Below, one piece after another: positions 28,458 through 37,357 of a stretch of 53,669 nucleotides of DNA. The stretch covers positions 1 to 53,669 of the forward strand of contig CAMDSO010000012.1 of the NCBI GenBank assembly GCA_945906935.1, given 5' to 3'. A program made the position numbers and the translations under genes. The first letter of the stretch is position 1. Each line of letters opens with the position of its first letter. This DNA comes from Bordetella parapertussis. GTDB lineage: Bacteria; Pseudomonadota; Gammaproteobacteria; Burkholderiales; SG8-41. The notes below the pieces were generated by a model. It saw only the letters and a program-made list of their open reading frames with translations, searched no databases and was not told where the DNA came from.

Positions 28458-29447
28458 TCAAGCTTTAGTCGTGTAGATTTCAGGATTCCAGCAATTCAGC
28501 GCAGGCATGCCTGCAAGTATGGCGAGAATGTTGTCCACGGCAACGTCTGCCATCGCCTCACGCAGGCTGTCGACAGCACTGCCCATATGTGCAGTCACGA
28601 CGACATTGGGCATCCCCAAAAGCGTTTGCGGGATGCCCGGTTCGTGTTCGAAGACGTCGAGAGCGGCGCCGGCGATGCGTCCCGCTTGCAACGCATTAAT
28701 TAACGCGTTTTCGTCAACCAGCGGTCCGCGCGCGGTGTTAATGAGATAGGCACTCGATTGCATCAAGGCCAGTTCACGCGCGCCGATCAGGTGTCGGGTC
28801 TGCGGATTGAGATTGACGTGGATCGACAGGTAATCGACCGTGCCGAGCAGTTCGTCAAAGGGCAGCCAGGTTAGGCCGAGCGACGCTTCATCTTCTGTAT
28901 CCAGGCGACGCGGGTCATGGTAATAGCGCTTGATCGGAAAGCCAGCGGCACGTCGTGCCATGGCGCGGCCGACGCCACCGATGCCCAGAATACCAAGAGT
29001 CTTGCCGGAGATGCCGTGCGCCGAAAGAAAGTTGGATTGCGATCCCGGGATTACGCCGGCACGCGCCAAGCGGTCGGCTTCGACGACACGCCGGCCTACC
29101 GCAAACAGCAGCGCCCAGGCGAGGTCAGCGGTTGCATCATCCAGCAGCGATGAGGGAATCACAGTGACCGGGATGCCCAAGCGCGTGGCCGCAGCAATAT
29201 CAATGTCTGCGGGGGTGATGGTTGTCGAGCAGATCCCTCGGAGGCGGGGATTGGCAGCGATGACTTCGCTGTCGATACGATCGTGTAACAGGCAGAAGAT
29301 TACATCATGAGTGCGGGCGGCTTGCAGCAACTCGTCCTTGCTGACGATGTGCAGCATATCAGGATTCATCGTCACGTCGGCGACCGCACGCAGGCGTGCC
29401 ACAGCCGGCGCGGAGACCGGTTGGGTAATAAAGATACGCGGACGCAT
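28458..29447 (-). CDS. D-2-hydroxyacid dehydrogenase (glyoxylate/hydroxypyruvate reductase type)
   Basis: NAD(P)-dependent reductase of 329 residues. The Rossmann motif is LGILGIGGVGRAMARRA. Catalytic residues appear as Arg in NTARGPLVDE, Glu in FEHEP and His in TAHMGSA, in the order of GRHPR-type enzymes. It lies 20 bases after the PEP-synthase-like gene and probably shares its transcript with the alcohol dehydrogenase gene further upstream. A 2-oxoacid/2-hydroxyacid interconversion step is the natural inference; the exact substrate is not readable. Confidence 0.88.
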   Translation of the reverse strand: MRPRIFITQPVSAPAVARLRAVADVTMNPDMLHIVSKDELLQAARTHDVIFCLLHDRIDSEVIAANPRLRGICSTTITPADIDIAAATRLGIPVTVIPSSLLDDATADLAWALLFAVGRRVVEADRLARAGVIPGSQSNFLSAHGISGKTLGILGIGGVGRAMARRAAGFPIKRYYHDPRRLDTEDEASLGLTWLPFDELLGTVDYLSIHVNLNPQTRHLIGARELALMQSSAYLINTARGPLVDENALINALQAGRIAGAALDVFEHEPGIPQTLLGMPNVVVTAHMGSAVDSLREAMADVAVDNILAILAGMPALNCWNPEIYTTKA

Positions 29448-29467
29448 AGAGGCCGAGCGGGTCTGGT

Positions 29468-30754
29468 TTAATTCATCCAGCGGACAACGCCAGCGACCCC
29501 GTCCACCGCCACTGTCGAGCCGTCCGGTATGCGCTGGGTCGCGTCAAGCACGCCCAGCACCATCGGGATGCCACGTTCGCGTGCGAGGGACGCCATGTGC
29601 GAGGTGCTGCCGCCGCGCTCGGCAACCACGCCGGCGACCTTGGTCAGTATGTCGCTGAGGGCCGGACCGACGACCTTGGTGATCAAGATGTCGCCGGGGG
29701 CGACCCGCGACAACTCACATTCGCAGTTGATCACGCAGGCACGGCCGGTGCCCCAGCCGATGCCGGCGGCGTGTCCGTTGATGTGCGGCTTGCCCTCCCA
29801 GACGGCGTCGGGCACCGTGGCTTCCTGTGTGTGCAGCGGACGCGCCTGCAACAGTTTGAAGCCCTTGTCATCGATCGCCCATTCAATTTCGACAGGCATA
29901 TCCATGAATTTTTCGACGCGCAGCAGAATTTTGCCGAGTTCCTGCGCTTCCGCCTCACTCAAGCAGGGGGTTTCGGCCATCGCCTTCGAGACCAGCGTGG
30001 TGGTTGGTTCGGCGTTGTGCACGCAGCCCACCTGGTGGTCCTTGCGGCCGGCGGTGATGGTTAATAGCGATGCGTCGCGCCGCAATTCATAGCGGTCGGG
30101 CGTGACTTCGCCCTGTGCAATCGCCGAGCCCAGTCCCCAGGTCGCGCTCAGGATCATGCCGCCATCTGCGGTTTGACTGAGTGCGCCGCCAGAGGCGCGC
30201 GCTGATACCAGTGGCTGGATCAACACGCCCATCGCCGTATCGGCCGGATCGATATTGTGGGTCGCCATGTAGCGCAGCGCACGCGTCATCCACAGCGCGC
30301 CCCAGCAGGAACGCACGGCGGTGATGAAATCGGCTTCGGATTCGATGCCGATAAAACTTTCGAACTGGCCGGCGAAGCTGGAACCAAAGCGGTCTTCGAC
30401 CAGCGCTGAAGAGCGCACGCAAAGCAGGGCGCCAGTTTCGGCAATGAGTTGCCGACGTGCCTCAAGCAAGGGCTCGAGAATTTCCGGGGTGATCGGTTTG
30501 TCCAGCAGGCCAAGTTTCATGTTCAAAGCGTGGCGGCGGGCCTGCGGGCTTTCAGTGGCGCTCATAACGCCGCGGGCGTCTTCATCGAGACCGAGTGCAT
30601 GAATCTGCGCGCGATAGCCCGCGGCGTCGATACAGAAGCCCGGCGGTGTTGGCAGGCCGGCATTGGCCATGCGCGCCAGATTGGCGGCTTTCGGGCCGAC
30701 GCGTGAAGCGTCGGTGGCAACGGGGTCGGAGATTGGGACGATATATTGGGTCAT
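29468..30754 (-). CDS. Two-domain PEP synthase-like protein without PEP-binding barrel
   Basis: The 428-residue protein contains the ATP-grasp/PPDK N-terminal domain (GPKAANLARMANAGLPTPPGF, then CVRSSALVEDRFGSSFAGQF) and the swivelling phosphohistidine domain (GGSTSHMASLARERGIP, His at about 386). It stops where PEP synthase would continue into its PEP/pyruvate TIM barrel; PEP synthases have about 800 residues. Related split or reshuffled proteins phosphorylate other acceptors, such as phenylphosphate synthase and rifampin phosphotransferase. The acceptor here is unknown. The start lies 2 bases after the alcohol dehydrogenase stop, implying coupling. Confidence 0.85.
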   Translation of the reverse strand: MTQYIVPISDPVATDASRVGPKAANLARMANAGLPTPPGFCIDAAGYRAQIHALGLDEDARGVMSATESPQARRHALNMKLGLLDKPITPEILEPLLEARRQLIAETGALLCVRSSALVEDRFGSSFAGQFESFIGIESEADFITAVRSCWGALWMTRALRYMATHNIDPADTAMGVLIQPLVSARASGGALSQTADGGMILSATWGLGSAIAQGEVTPDRYELRRDASLLTITAGRKDHQVGCVHNAEPTTTLVSKAMAETPCLSEAEAQELGKILLRVEKFMDMPVEIEWAIDDKGFKLLQARPLHTQEATVPDAVWEGKPHINGHAAGIGWGTGRACVINCECELSRVAPGDILITKVVGPALSDILTKVAGVVAERGGSTSHMASLARERGIPMVLGVLDATQRIPDGSTVAVDGVAGVVRWMN

Positions 30755-30756
30755 TG

Positions 30757-31797
30757 TTAGTTGGCCGTTGAGTCGATGACGATGCGCAGGACCTTGCCGG
30801 GGTTGCGTTCGTATTCGTCGAAAGCGTCGGCGGCGCGTGACAAAGGGTAGGTGGCACTGACAAAACCGGCCACATCAATCTGGCCATTGGCAACGAGTTC
30901 AATCGCTGGCGCCATGTCGGTGGGGTTGAGTGCACGTGAGCCGATGATGCTGATTTCTTTATAGTAGAGCGGGAAGGTGGTGAATTGCGTGCAGCATTCG
31001 TGGCTGACTGCATACGGCGACAGCCTGCCGCCAGGGCGCAGCATTTCGATTGAGGCCATCAAGGTGGCCGCCCCACCGGCGGTGTCGATAACGATGTCGG
31101 CCCCCGATCCTCCGGTCAAACGCAGGACTTCATCCACCGCCTTTTCTGCACTGATGTCGAGTATGTGTTGCGCGCCCATGCGGGTGGCCATGTCGAGTTT
31201 CCATTTGGTGCGCGAGATGGCGATTACAGTGGCGCCGGCGATGACCGCCAGTCGGGTATGCAGCAATCCGGTGGTGCCTTGACCCAATACAACGACTGAT
31301 TCACCAGCCTTAATACCGAGGCGGTTTTGGGCGTGGCGCACGGTGGCAAGGGTTTCGATCAATGTTGCATCGGCCAGCGACATGCTGTCTGGCAGGGGGT
31401 GCAGATAGCGGGTTGGCAGATGCACGTATTCGCACATGGAGCCTTCGACCTCGCGACCGAAGAGCCCGGCGTTGCGGCAGAGTTGCTGTTCGCCGCGTTT
31501 GCACGAATCACAGTGGCCGCAGGAGATGATCGGATTGATGATGACGTGCTGGCCGGCTTTGACGCCGCTAGCACCCTCACCGACACTCTCGACGATACCG
31601 GTCGATTCGTGACCAAGCACCACGGGATAACGAACGCCCGGATGATCGCCGGTGAAAATGGAAAGATCGGTATGGCAGACCGCGGTGGAGGAAATTCGCA
31701 CGATCGCTTCGCCCGCTGCAGCAACGGGGGCGGGGCGGTCAACAAGATCAAAATGCCGGGGGGCGGCAAGCACCGCGGCGCGTGTGGATTGTTTCAT
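30757..31797 (-). CDS. Zinc-dependent alcohol dehydrogenase
   Basis: Medium-chain zinc alcohol dehydrogenase, 346 residues. Catalytic zinc ligands are in AVCHTDLSIF and GHESTGIV. The structural zinc lobe is CGHCDSCKRGEQQLC with four cysteines. The NAD(P) loop is VLGQGTTGLLHTRLA. The frame extends upstream to 31875, but an AAAGG site before ATG 31797 and the family N-terminus support the shorter form. It heads the group with the PEP-synthase-like and hydroxyacid dehydrogenase genes. Substrate alcohol unknown. Confidence 0.88.
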   Translation of the reverse strand: MKQSTRAAVLAAPRHFDLVDRPAPVAAAGEAIVRISSTAVCHTDLSIFTGDHPGVRYPVVLGHESTGIVESVGEGASGVKAGQHVIINPIISCGHCDSCKRGEQQLCRNAGLFGREVEGSMCEYVHLPTRYLHPLPDSMSLADATLIETLATVRHAQNRLGIKAGESVVVLGQGTTGLLHTRLAVIAGATVIAISRTKWKLDMATRMGAQHILDISAEKAVDEVLRLTGGSGADIVIDTAGGAATLMASIEMLRPGGRLSPYAVSHECCTQFTTFPLYYKEISIIGSRALNPTDMAPAIELVANGQIDVAGFVSATYPLSRAADAFDEYERNPGKVLRIVIDSTAN

Positions 31798-31852
31798 GCT
31801 CTGCCTTTGGAGACCGCGGCCTATGAATGATGTGCCGGGAATCCCTGAGAAT

Positions 31853-31888
31853 TGGAGAAAAAAACAAGGGGGCATCGCCCCCTTGTTT
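31853..31888 (-). terminator. Intrinsic terminator after the M24-family gene
   Basis: On the minus strand an ACAAGGGGG / CCCCCTTGT stem with a short loop is followed by a run of T residues, about 20 bases after the stop codon of the M24 gene. It separates that gene from the alcohol dehydrogenase operon. Confidence 0.88.
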
Positions 31889-31905
31889 CCGTATTGCTTT
31901 ACAGC

Positions 31906-33183
31906 TTAGTGGCCTGCCAGCTTGCCGTAGTCCGAATACCCGGGCATCGGGTCGACAACCGTAATCTGCTCGACCGGGAAGTTCGAGACGATTTCGCAAC
32001 CATCTTTGGTGACGATAAGCATCTCTTCGATACGTACGCCCCACTGATGATTTTTGCCGTGCTGGGTTTCCAGCGCGAAGGTCATGCCTTCCTTGATTTC
32101 GATCGGGTGATCGAGCGACCAGATGCGCGAAATGACCGGCTGGTCGTATTGCGCGAGGCCGAGGCCGTGGCCCCACAGGTTGGCGGCGGCCTGATCTTCC
32201 TCTTCGTAGCCCCAGATTTCTTTCGCCGACGGCCAAGTCAAGGCGATGTCGCGGGTGGTGACGCCTGGCTTGACCACTTTGATCGAGTCATAGAGCCACT
32301 TCAACGCGGTCGCGTAGTAATCCTTTTGCTCTTGATTCGGCTCGCGACCTACCATGTAGGTGCGGTAGTAGCACGACTTGTAACCGTTCCATGTCAACGC
32401 GGCCAGATCCATGAACACCATGTCGCCCGGCTTGATGATACGGTCGGAGAAGTTGCGCCAGTTCGGCCAGGTGTTCAGGCCGGAGGACACGATCACGTCC
32501 TCGACGTCTTCCATGCCGGGCACGTTGTAGAGGAATTCCATGATGTGCGCGGTCAACTGGTTCTCGGTCAGGCCCGGCTTCAGGAACTTCATGAATTCCC
32601 AGTGTGCAGCGTCGCCGATCGCGCCGACCTGACGGAAGCATTCCTGCTCGTCCTGGTTTTTGACCGCACGCGCTTCCATCATCGGCGTCATGCCGTCAAC
32701 CCAGTCGATCTTCGCTTCTTTGAAGATCTGGATCATGTTGATGTCGACAAAGTCGACGCCGAGCTTCATGCCTTCGACGCCGCGCTTTTTCATTTCCTGC
32801 TTGATCGCGTTGGTGAACTTCGTCACCTGCTGGGTCGAAGCCGGGCCGGCCGCGCCCTTGATCCACGCGTACGAATAGCGGATGTTTTCTTTCGGAATCC
32901 ACGGCGAATGTTTTTCGATATGCAGACCGATGTCGCCCTGTTCGAACAGAACCGGCGCGTCATCGCCACACAGCAGGCAATAGCGCAGGCCCGGTTTCAG
33001 CTTGTTCCAGCCCGGGGTCAGGGTGCTGGTGACGTAACGGACGTTTTCGTCATACATCAGCAACATCGCGCCCAAGCCGTGCGCCTTCATGCGCTCGCGG
33101 GCACGCTCGAGCCGATACGTGCGCATCCGGCCCCAGTTAATGCGCTCTTGCCAGTCCAATCCCACCATGCCTACATTGGCCAT
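31906..33183 (-). CDS. M24 (creatinase/aminopeptidase P) family protein with altered metal site
   Basis: About 425 residues: an N-terminal creatinase-like domain and a C-terminal pita-bread domain. Family metal-ligand positions show the first Asp (MVFMDLAA, about 260), the His (WGHGLGLAQYDQP, about 340) and two Glu (ALETQHG, RIEEML). The second Asp, in the usual GYxSDxxRT pattern, is Cys in GYKSCYYRT (about 272). Loss of a ligand suggests a non-peptidase role, as in creatinase or DddP-type M24 relatives. GGAGG is better spaced for the second of two adjacent ATG codons, so 33183 is chosen over 33186. It is transcribed alone. Confidence 0.85.
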   Translation of the reverse strand: MANVGMVGLDWQERINWGRMRTYRLERARERMKAHGLGAMLLMYDENVRYVTSTLTPGWNKLKPGLRYCLLCGDDAPVLFEQGDIGLHIEKHSPWIPKENIRYSYAWIKGAAGPASTQQVTKFTNAIKQEMKKRGVEGMKLGVDFVDINMIQIFKEAKIDWVDGMTPMMEARAVKNQDEQECFRQVGAIGDAAHWEFMKFLKPGLTENQLTAHIMEFLYNVPGMEDVEDVIVSSGLNTWPNWRNFSDRIIKPGDMVFMDLAALTWNGYKSCYYRTYMVGREPNQEQKDYYATALKWLYDSIKVVKPGVTTRDIALTWPSAKEIWGYEEEDQAAANLWGHGLGLAQYDQPVISRIWSLDHPIEIKEGMTFALETQHGKNHQWGVRIEEMLIVTKDGCEIVSNFPVEQITVVDPMPGYSDYGKLAGH

Positions 33184-33470
33184 CATTTCCTCCAGTTCAC
33201 TTGTTGATCGACAAATTACTTCAGTTTTGAAACGCGAAAAACGAGCAGGTCATCCCCGTAAAGGAACAAAGTCCACTTTACGACGGTAATTCTGCTCTGG
33301 ATTTCAGCGCGGAATTTCTTGACCAACCGTGTCGCCATCAGGGGCGGCTGGAAGATCAATGCCGGCACACCCGTGGTGACCAAAAGCGCTGGGAGTTTAG
33401 CACGCCTTTTGCGGGCAGTTCTAGTCCAGTCGATTGATTCCAACCAAACAGACAGCATAACTTTCAGCGC

Positions 33471-35198
33471 TCAATCGGTGCGTGGCGCGCCTCTGTTTTT
33501 GTTGGCTGATTTCTCCGGTATGACCGGCAGCAGCAAGTGCGAGGCCGTTTTGCCGCCCGTGTAAATCGTATTGGTGCCGGAGTTGTAGTCGGCACTGTAA
33601 TGTGTGTAGGGTGCCGAGCCGACACCGTCGCGCGGCTGGATGTCGAGCCGGAGGCGATGTCCCTTGCCGAACACCATGCAGGTCGGCCAGATTTCAACTT
33701 CAACCCGTACGATTTCACCCGGTGTCAGCGGCTGGCGCTCATCGTGCGTATGCCAGGGCCGGTAGTGTAACGATTTCTCCGCATCGAGCTTGCGGTGCGA
33801 CACCCGCAGCCAGCCTTTTGCTACCGGCACCGGTTGTTGTTGCTGACCCAGTTCCCACACGTCGTTGCCGGCCGGATCGATGTTGCGGATGGTGGCGAAG
33901 ATATCCATGTCTTCCGACGAGCTCGAGACCCACAGCACCAGATTGACCGGTCCGGTCATTTCCGTTGCCGCAGGCATGGGAGCGGTTTCGAACGAGATGC
34001 CCAAGCGCGGCATGCTCCCTGGCAGCACGGTCGAGGTCCAGGATGCCGACGCCACACCGGCCTTGCTCATGCCAGTGGCCGAGTAGGTGATGGCGGCGCG
34101 TTTGGCGGGAGCGGTGCTGCTCAGATGGCCTTCAGCTGGTTCGCCGGGGCGTGGCTCATGCTGCACCGGACGCAGATAAAACGGCGTCCAGCGCGTACGT
34201 TTGAGTGGCCATTCGTTTTCATGGCGGAATTGATAGCCCTTGCCGCCGCCAGTACGGATCAGCAACTTCACCGGCGGTTCTTCCATCACGCCGTTTTTTT
34301 TGCCTTTCAGCCAGTGATCAAGAAAGCGGATTTGGTCGTGGCGCGCTTCTGCGGCATAAAACGGGTGGTAGTGCGTTCCAGCGTGTATGCGCAGTTTTTT
34401 ATTCTTTGATTTGGCCTGCACGAACGCCTCGGTATTGCCGCGCAGATGCAGGGCCATGCCGCTCCAGTTGCCGACCGACAGGAAGGGGATATCCATTGTG
34501 TCCCACACCGCCTGGCGGCCGTGATACTGGCCGCGATCGAGGCTGTCGCGCATATACTGCCAGACCCAATTTTTAGAAAAAGTGTCCGGATTGTTTTCAT
34601 AGGGCTTGCCCAGCATATGATGGGCCATATGGTTCATGTACCAGTTACTGACAAAGCCGAAGCAGAAGATGCCGCCGTGGAAGGCGAAATCGCGATACAT
34701 ATCCGCAGCTCCTTCCCACGGAATGATCGCCTTCAACGAGGGTGGCTTGAGGTTGGCGACAAACCATTGCGTCATCGCAAAATAAGAAATGCCCAGCAGT
34801 CCGACCTTGCCGTTACACCAGGGCTGGCGCGCCGCCCATTCGATGGCGTCGTAGAAGTCGAGTGCCTCCTGAATTGAAAAGGGATCGGTTTGTCCCGGCG
34901 ACTTGCCGGAGCCGCGGCCGTCAACCCGCACTGAAACATAACCGCGCGGCACCCACCAAAGCGGGTTGACCGTTTCCCAATTCATATAGGGATTGTCTTT
35001 TTCCTCGAGGTCCGCCGGTGGCGTCCAATGCTTGTCTTTTTGATAGCTGGCGAGACTGACGATGGCTGGAAATTTCCCCTTGCTCTGCGGCCGGAACACA
35101 TCGGCTTTCAGACGCATGCCATCGCGCAACTGGATATCGAGGTCTTTCTCAACCTGCAGACGATGTTGCGCCTTGCTCACATCCGGGGTGTTTTTCAT
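33471..35198 (-). CDS. CocE/NonD-family hydrolase
   Basis: Serine hydrolase of the cocaine-esterase / X-Pro dipeptidyl-peptidase S15 class, about 575 residues. The alpha/beta hydrolase domain has VRVDGRGSGKSPG and the nucleophile motif GLLGISYFAMTQW. A candidate catalytic His lies in AGTHYHPFY. The C-terminal jelly-roll domain (about residues 340-560) ends HRLRLDIQPRDG. No signal peptide is evident. The frame extends upstream to 35249, overlapping the Bug receptor gene; ATG 35198 lies 8 bases after that stop and matches the expected N-terminus. Ester or amide cleavage of the imported compound is an inference. Confidence 0.85.
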   Translation of the reverse strand: MKNTPDVSKAQHRLQVEKDLDIQLRDGMRLKADVFRPQSKGKFPAIVSLASYQKDKHWTPPADLEEKDNPYMNWETVNPLWWVPRGYVSVRVDGRGSGKSPGQTDPFSIQEALDFYDAIEWAARQPWCNGKVGLLGISYFAMTQWFVANLKPPSLKAIIPWEGAADMYRDFAFHGGIFCFGFVSNWYMNHMAHHMLGKPYENNPDTFSKNWVWQYMRDSLDRGQYHGRQAVWDTMDIPFLSVGNWSGMALHLRGNTEAFVQAKSKNKKLRIHAGTHYHPFYAAEARHDQIRFLDHWLKGKKNGVMEEPPVKLLIRTGGGKGYQFRHENEWPLKRTRWTPFYLRPVQHEPRPGEPAEGHLSSTAPAKRAAITYSATGMSKAGVASASWTSTVLPGSMPRLGISFETAPMPAATEMTGPVNLVLWVSSSSEDMDIFATIRNIDPAGNDVWELGQQQQPVPVAKGWLRVSHRKLDAEKSLHYRPWHTHDERQPLTPGEIVRVEVEIWPTCMVFGKGHRLRLDIQPRDGVGSAPYTHYSADYNSGTNTIYTGGKTASHLLLPVIPEKSANKNRGAPRTD

Positions 35199-35206
35199 GC
35201 GACGGA

Positions 35207-36190
35207 TTAGTCGAGGGAAATGTTGTTGTCGCGGATGACCGCGGCCCATTTGGCGATATCTTCGTTGACGAATTTGGCGTATTCCGCCGGCGACTTGCTG
35301 GTGACCACGGAAATCAACTGTTTGCCAAGCGCTTCTCTCATGTCCGGATGCTCCAGCACTTTTAAGGCAGAGGCATGCAGGTAGGCGAGCAACGCCGGTG
35401 GCAACTTGGCCGGTCCGAACAAACCGTTCCAGGCGTTGGTGCCGATGCCCGGATAGCCAGCCTCGGCCATCGTCTGGATGTCGGGAAACTCAGCGCGTCG
35501 CGTCGGCCAGGTGGTGGCGAGCGGTTTGATCCGGCCAGCTTTCAGGTGCGGCAGCGAAGAGGCAAGGTTGAGCATGGTCAGCTGAACTTCATTGCCGATG
35601 ATGGCGGGGATGATCTGGCCGGCGCCGCCCTTGTACGGAATATGCGTCATATCAACGCCCATTGCCTTCACCAGTCGGGCGGCGTCGAGGTGGGGGTACG
35701 ACGCGATACCGGCAGACGCGTAAGCCATACGGTTGGTTTTTGCATACTCGGCCAACTGGCGCAAGGTGCTGACCGGCACCGTCGGGTTGATCATGAACAT
35801 GTGCGGGATCTCGATCAGATTGGTCACCGGCGCCAGATCGCGCGACGGTTTGATCGAGAGTGTTTTGGCAAACGCTGGTTCAGAGATTGCATTGGTCGAC
35901 ACGTTGCCGACCATCAACGTATAGCCGTCAGGTAGTGCGCGCGCCACGGTTTCGAGTGCGATCGCCCCCGAGCCGCCGGCGCGGTTGTCGACCACGACCT
36001 GGTAACCCCAGTATTCAGACAGCTTGGTTGCCAGCTGCCGCGCCACGATATCGGTGGCGCCGCCGGGTGCGTAGGGCACGATCATGCGCACCGGTCGCGT
36101 TGGAAATTTTTCCGCCGCCTGCGCTGCCGTGGAGATGAATAAAGCGGTGACGGCCAGCAGCGCCGTGCGAAAGGTTCGAAACTGCATCAT
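35207..36190 (-). CDS. Bug/TTT-family solute-binding receptor
   Basis: Periplasmic TctC/Bug-family receptor, 327 residues. A signal peptide ends STAAQA, followed by EKFPTRPVRMIVPYAPGGATDIVAR. It also has VVVDNRAGGSGAIA and THIPYKGGAGQIIPA. An AAGGAG site 6 bases before ATG 36190 fixes the start; the frame extends upstream without a site. It lies between a Gfo/Idh gene (51 bases upstream) and the CocE-type hydrolase gene (8 bases downstream), suggesting one operon for uptake and processing. Confidence 0.91.
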   Translation of the reverse strand: MMQFRTFRTALLAVTALFISTAAQAAEKFPTRPVRMIVPYAPGGATDIVARQLATKLSEYWGYQVVVDNRAGGSGAIALETVARALPDGYTLMVGNVSTNAISEPAFAKTLSIKPSRDLAPVTNLIEIPHMFMINPTVPVSTLRQLAEYAKTNRMAYASAGIASYPHLDAARLVKAMGVDMTHIPYKGGAGQIIPAIIGNEVQLTMLNLASSLPHLKAGRIKPLATTWPTRRAEFPDIQTMAEAGYPGIGTNAWNGLFGPAKLPPALLAYLHASALKVLEHPDMREALGKQLISVVTSKSPAEYAKFVNEDIAKWAAVIRDNNISLD

Positions 36191-36241
36191 GGAATCTCCT
36201 TGATGAGATGAAGCCGTTACACGTAGCCGCCGGACGTTCAC

Positions 36242-37357
36242 TTAGCGGCCGAGTTTTTCCTGCTCGGGGGTGATCGGCAGCGCCACCGGCTTTTTCAGCC
36301 GTGCCGAGAGATCGATCGCCTTGGTCAGCATCAAACGATTATGGCCTTCGCGCGCGGTGGCGTGTTGCGTTGTTGCGCCGAGCGCCACGCGGTTGAGCCA
36401 TGAGTTGGTTTCCTCGCGCATGGGGCCGCGCAATTCGCCCAGCGCCATGTCGCCGACCGGATAACTGGTCAGAAAATCGACGTGGCGGCGTTTGTCCGGG
36501 GCATAGCCTTCACCCTGCACCAGATTGGTTGCCAGCACGATGTCGCGATGCGTGTCGTCGATGGTCAGCACGCCTTCAGTGCCGACCGCCCCCACTTCGA
36601 GGCTATACACCGCACCCGGCCAGACTTCGGGCAGCGCCCAGGAAATCACGCCGTGGTAAATCGCGCCGTCGTCAAACGTGATGGTGTAAGCGGTGCCGTC
36701 GATGCCCTGCCAGTCGGCGCCCAGTGCCTTGTTGACCGAGCGCGCGTAGACTTCAACCGGCGTTTTGGCTTCCATCAGCCACATGACAATATCGAGCGCG
36801 TGTGTGCCGGAAATCACCATCGGTGAAATTTCCGCCGGGTTATCCGAACGCTTGTAATTGTCGATGGCAACGAGACGGTTCATGAAGGCACGCGAGGTCA
36901 CCATGGTGACTTCACCCAGGGAGCCGGTGCGTACCTTTTCCTTGGCCACCAGCCAGCGCCGGCGAAAACGTTGCGTGTAGCCGATCACCGCATCAATGCC
37001 GGCGTGTTCGAGCGCATCCATCACCATCTGCGATTCACCCAGATCGGTGGCCAGCGGCTTCTCGATCAACATCGGCAGCCCGCGCTCGCAGGCGGCAAGG
37101 ATGGGGTCCACATGCAGATGTTCGTCGGTGCAGACCATCAGTGCGTTGACTTCGGGGCGTGAGATCAACTCGCGATAATCCGCGGTGACAAACTCGGCGC
37201 CGACTTTGTCGCCGACCAGTTTGGCGCGTTCAGGATTTTTTTCCGCGATGCCTATCCATTCGACCGCCGGATGGCGCGCCGCCAGTTCACCGCGGATCAG
37301 ACCGACACGTCCCGCGCCGACGATGGCCAGGCCGATTTTCTGCGACTGCTTTCTCAC
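36242..37357 (-). CDS. Gfo/Idh/MocA-family oxidoreductase (second of a pair)
   Basis: About 371 residues. The Rossmann domain starts KIGLAIVGAGRVGLIRGELA. The canonical catalytic EKP motif is present (MLIEKPLATDL), as is a downstream SGTHALDIVMWLM helix with the usual His/Asp. It starts at GTG 37357, overlapping the previous gene's stop as GTGA, with GGAGG 6 bases upstream; the longer open frame inside that gene is rejected. It pairs with a paralogue and precedes a Bug receptor gene. Substrate probably a polyol, sugar or carboxylate; unresolved. Confidence 0.87.
   Translation of the reverse strand: MRKQSQKIGLAIVGAGRVGLIRGELAARHPAVEWIGIAEKNPERAKLVGDKVGAEFVTADYRELISRPEVNALMVCTDEHLHVDPILAACERGLPMLIEKPLATDLGESQMVMDALEHAGIDAVIGYTQRFRRRWLVAKEKVRTGSLGEVTMVTSRAFMNRLVAIDNYKRSDNPAEISPMVISGTHALDIVMWLMEAKTPVEVYARSVNKALGADWQGIDGTAYTITFDDGAIYHGVISWALPEVWPGAVYSLEVGAVGTEGVLTIDDTHRDIVLATNLVQGEGYAPDKRRHVDFLTSYPVGDMALGELRGPMREETNSWLNRVALGATTQHATAREGHNRLMLTKAIDLSARLKKPVALPITPEQEKLGR

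Noticed and set aside
31852-33207. A 451-codon plus-strand open frame antisense to the M24-family gene
   Set aside because: It mirrors the real gene's codon bias, has no recognisable domain or ribosome-binding site, and the minus-strand M24 protein is clearly real.
33216-33458. An 80-codon minus-strand frame between the CocE-type and M24 genes
   Set aside because: No convincing ribosome-binding site or recognisable domain; the gap more likely holds the promoter of the M24 gene, for example around TAAACT at 33399-33394, though its -35 is poor.
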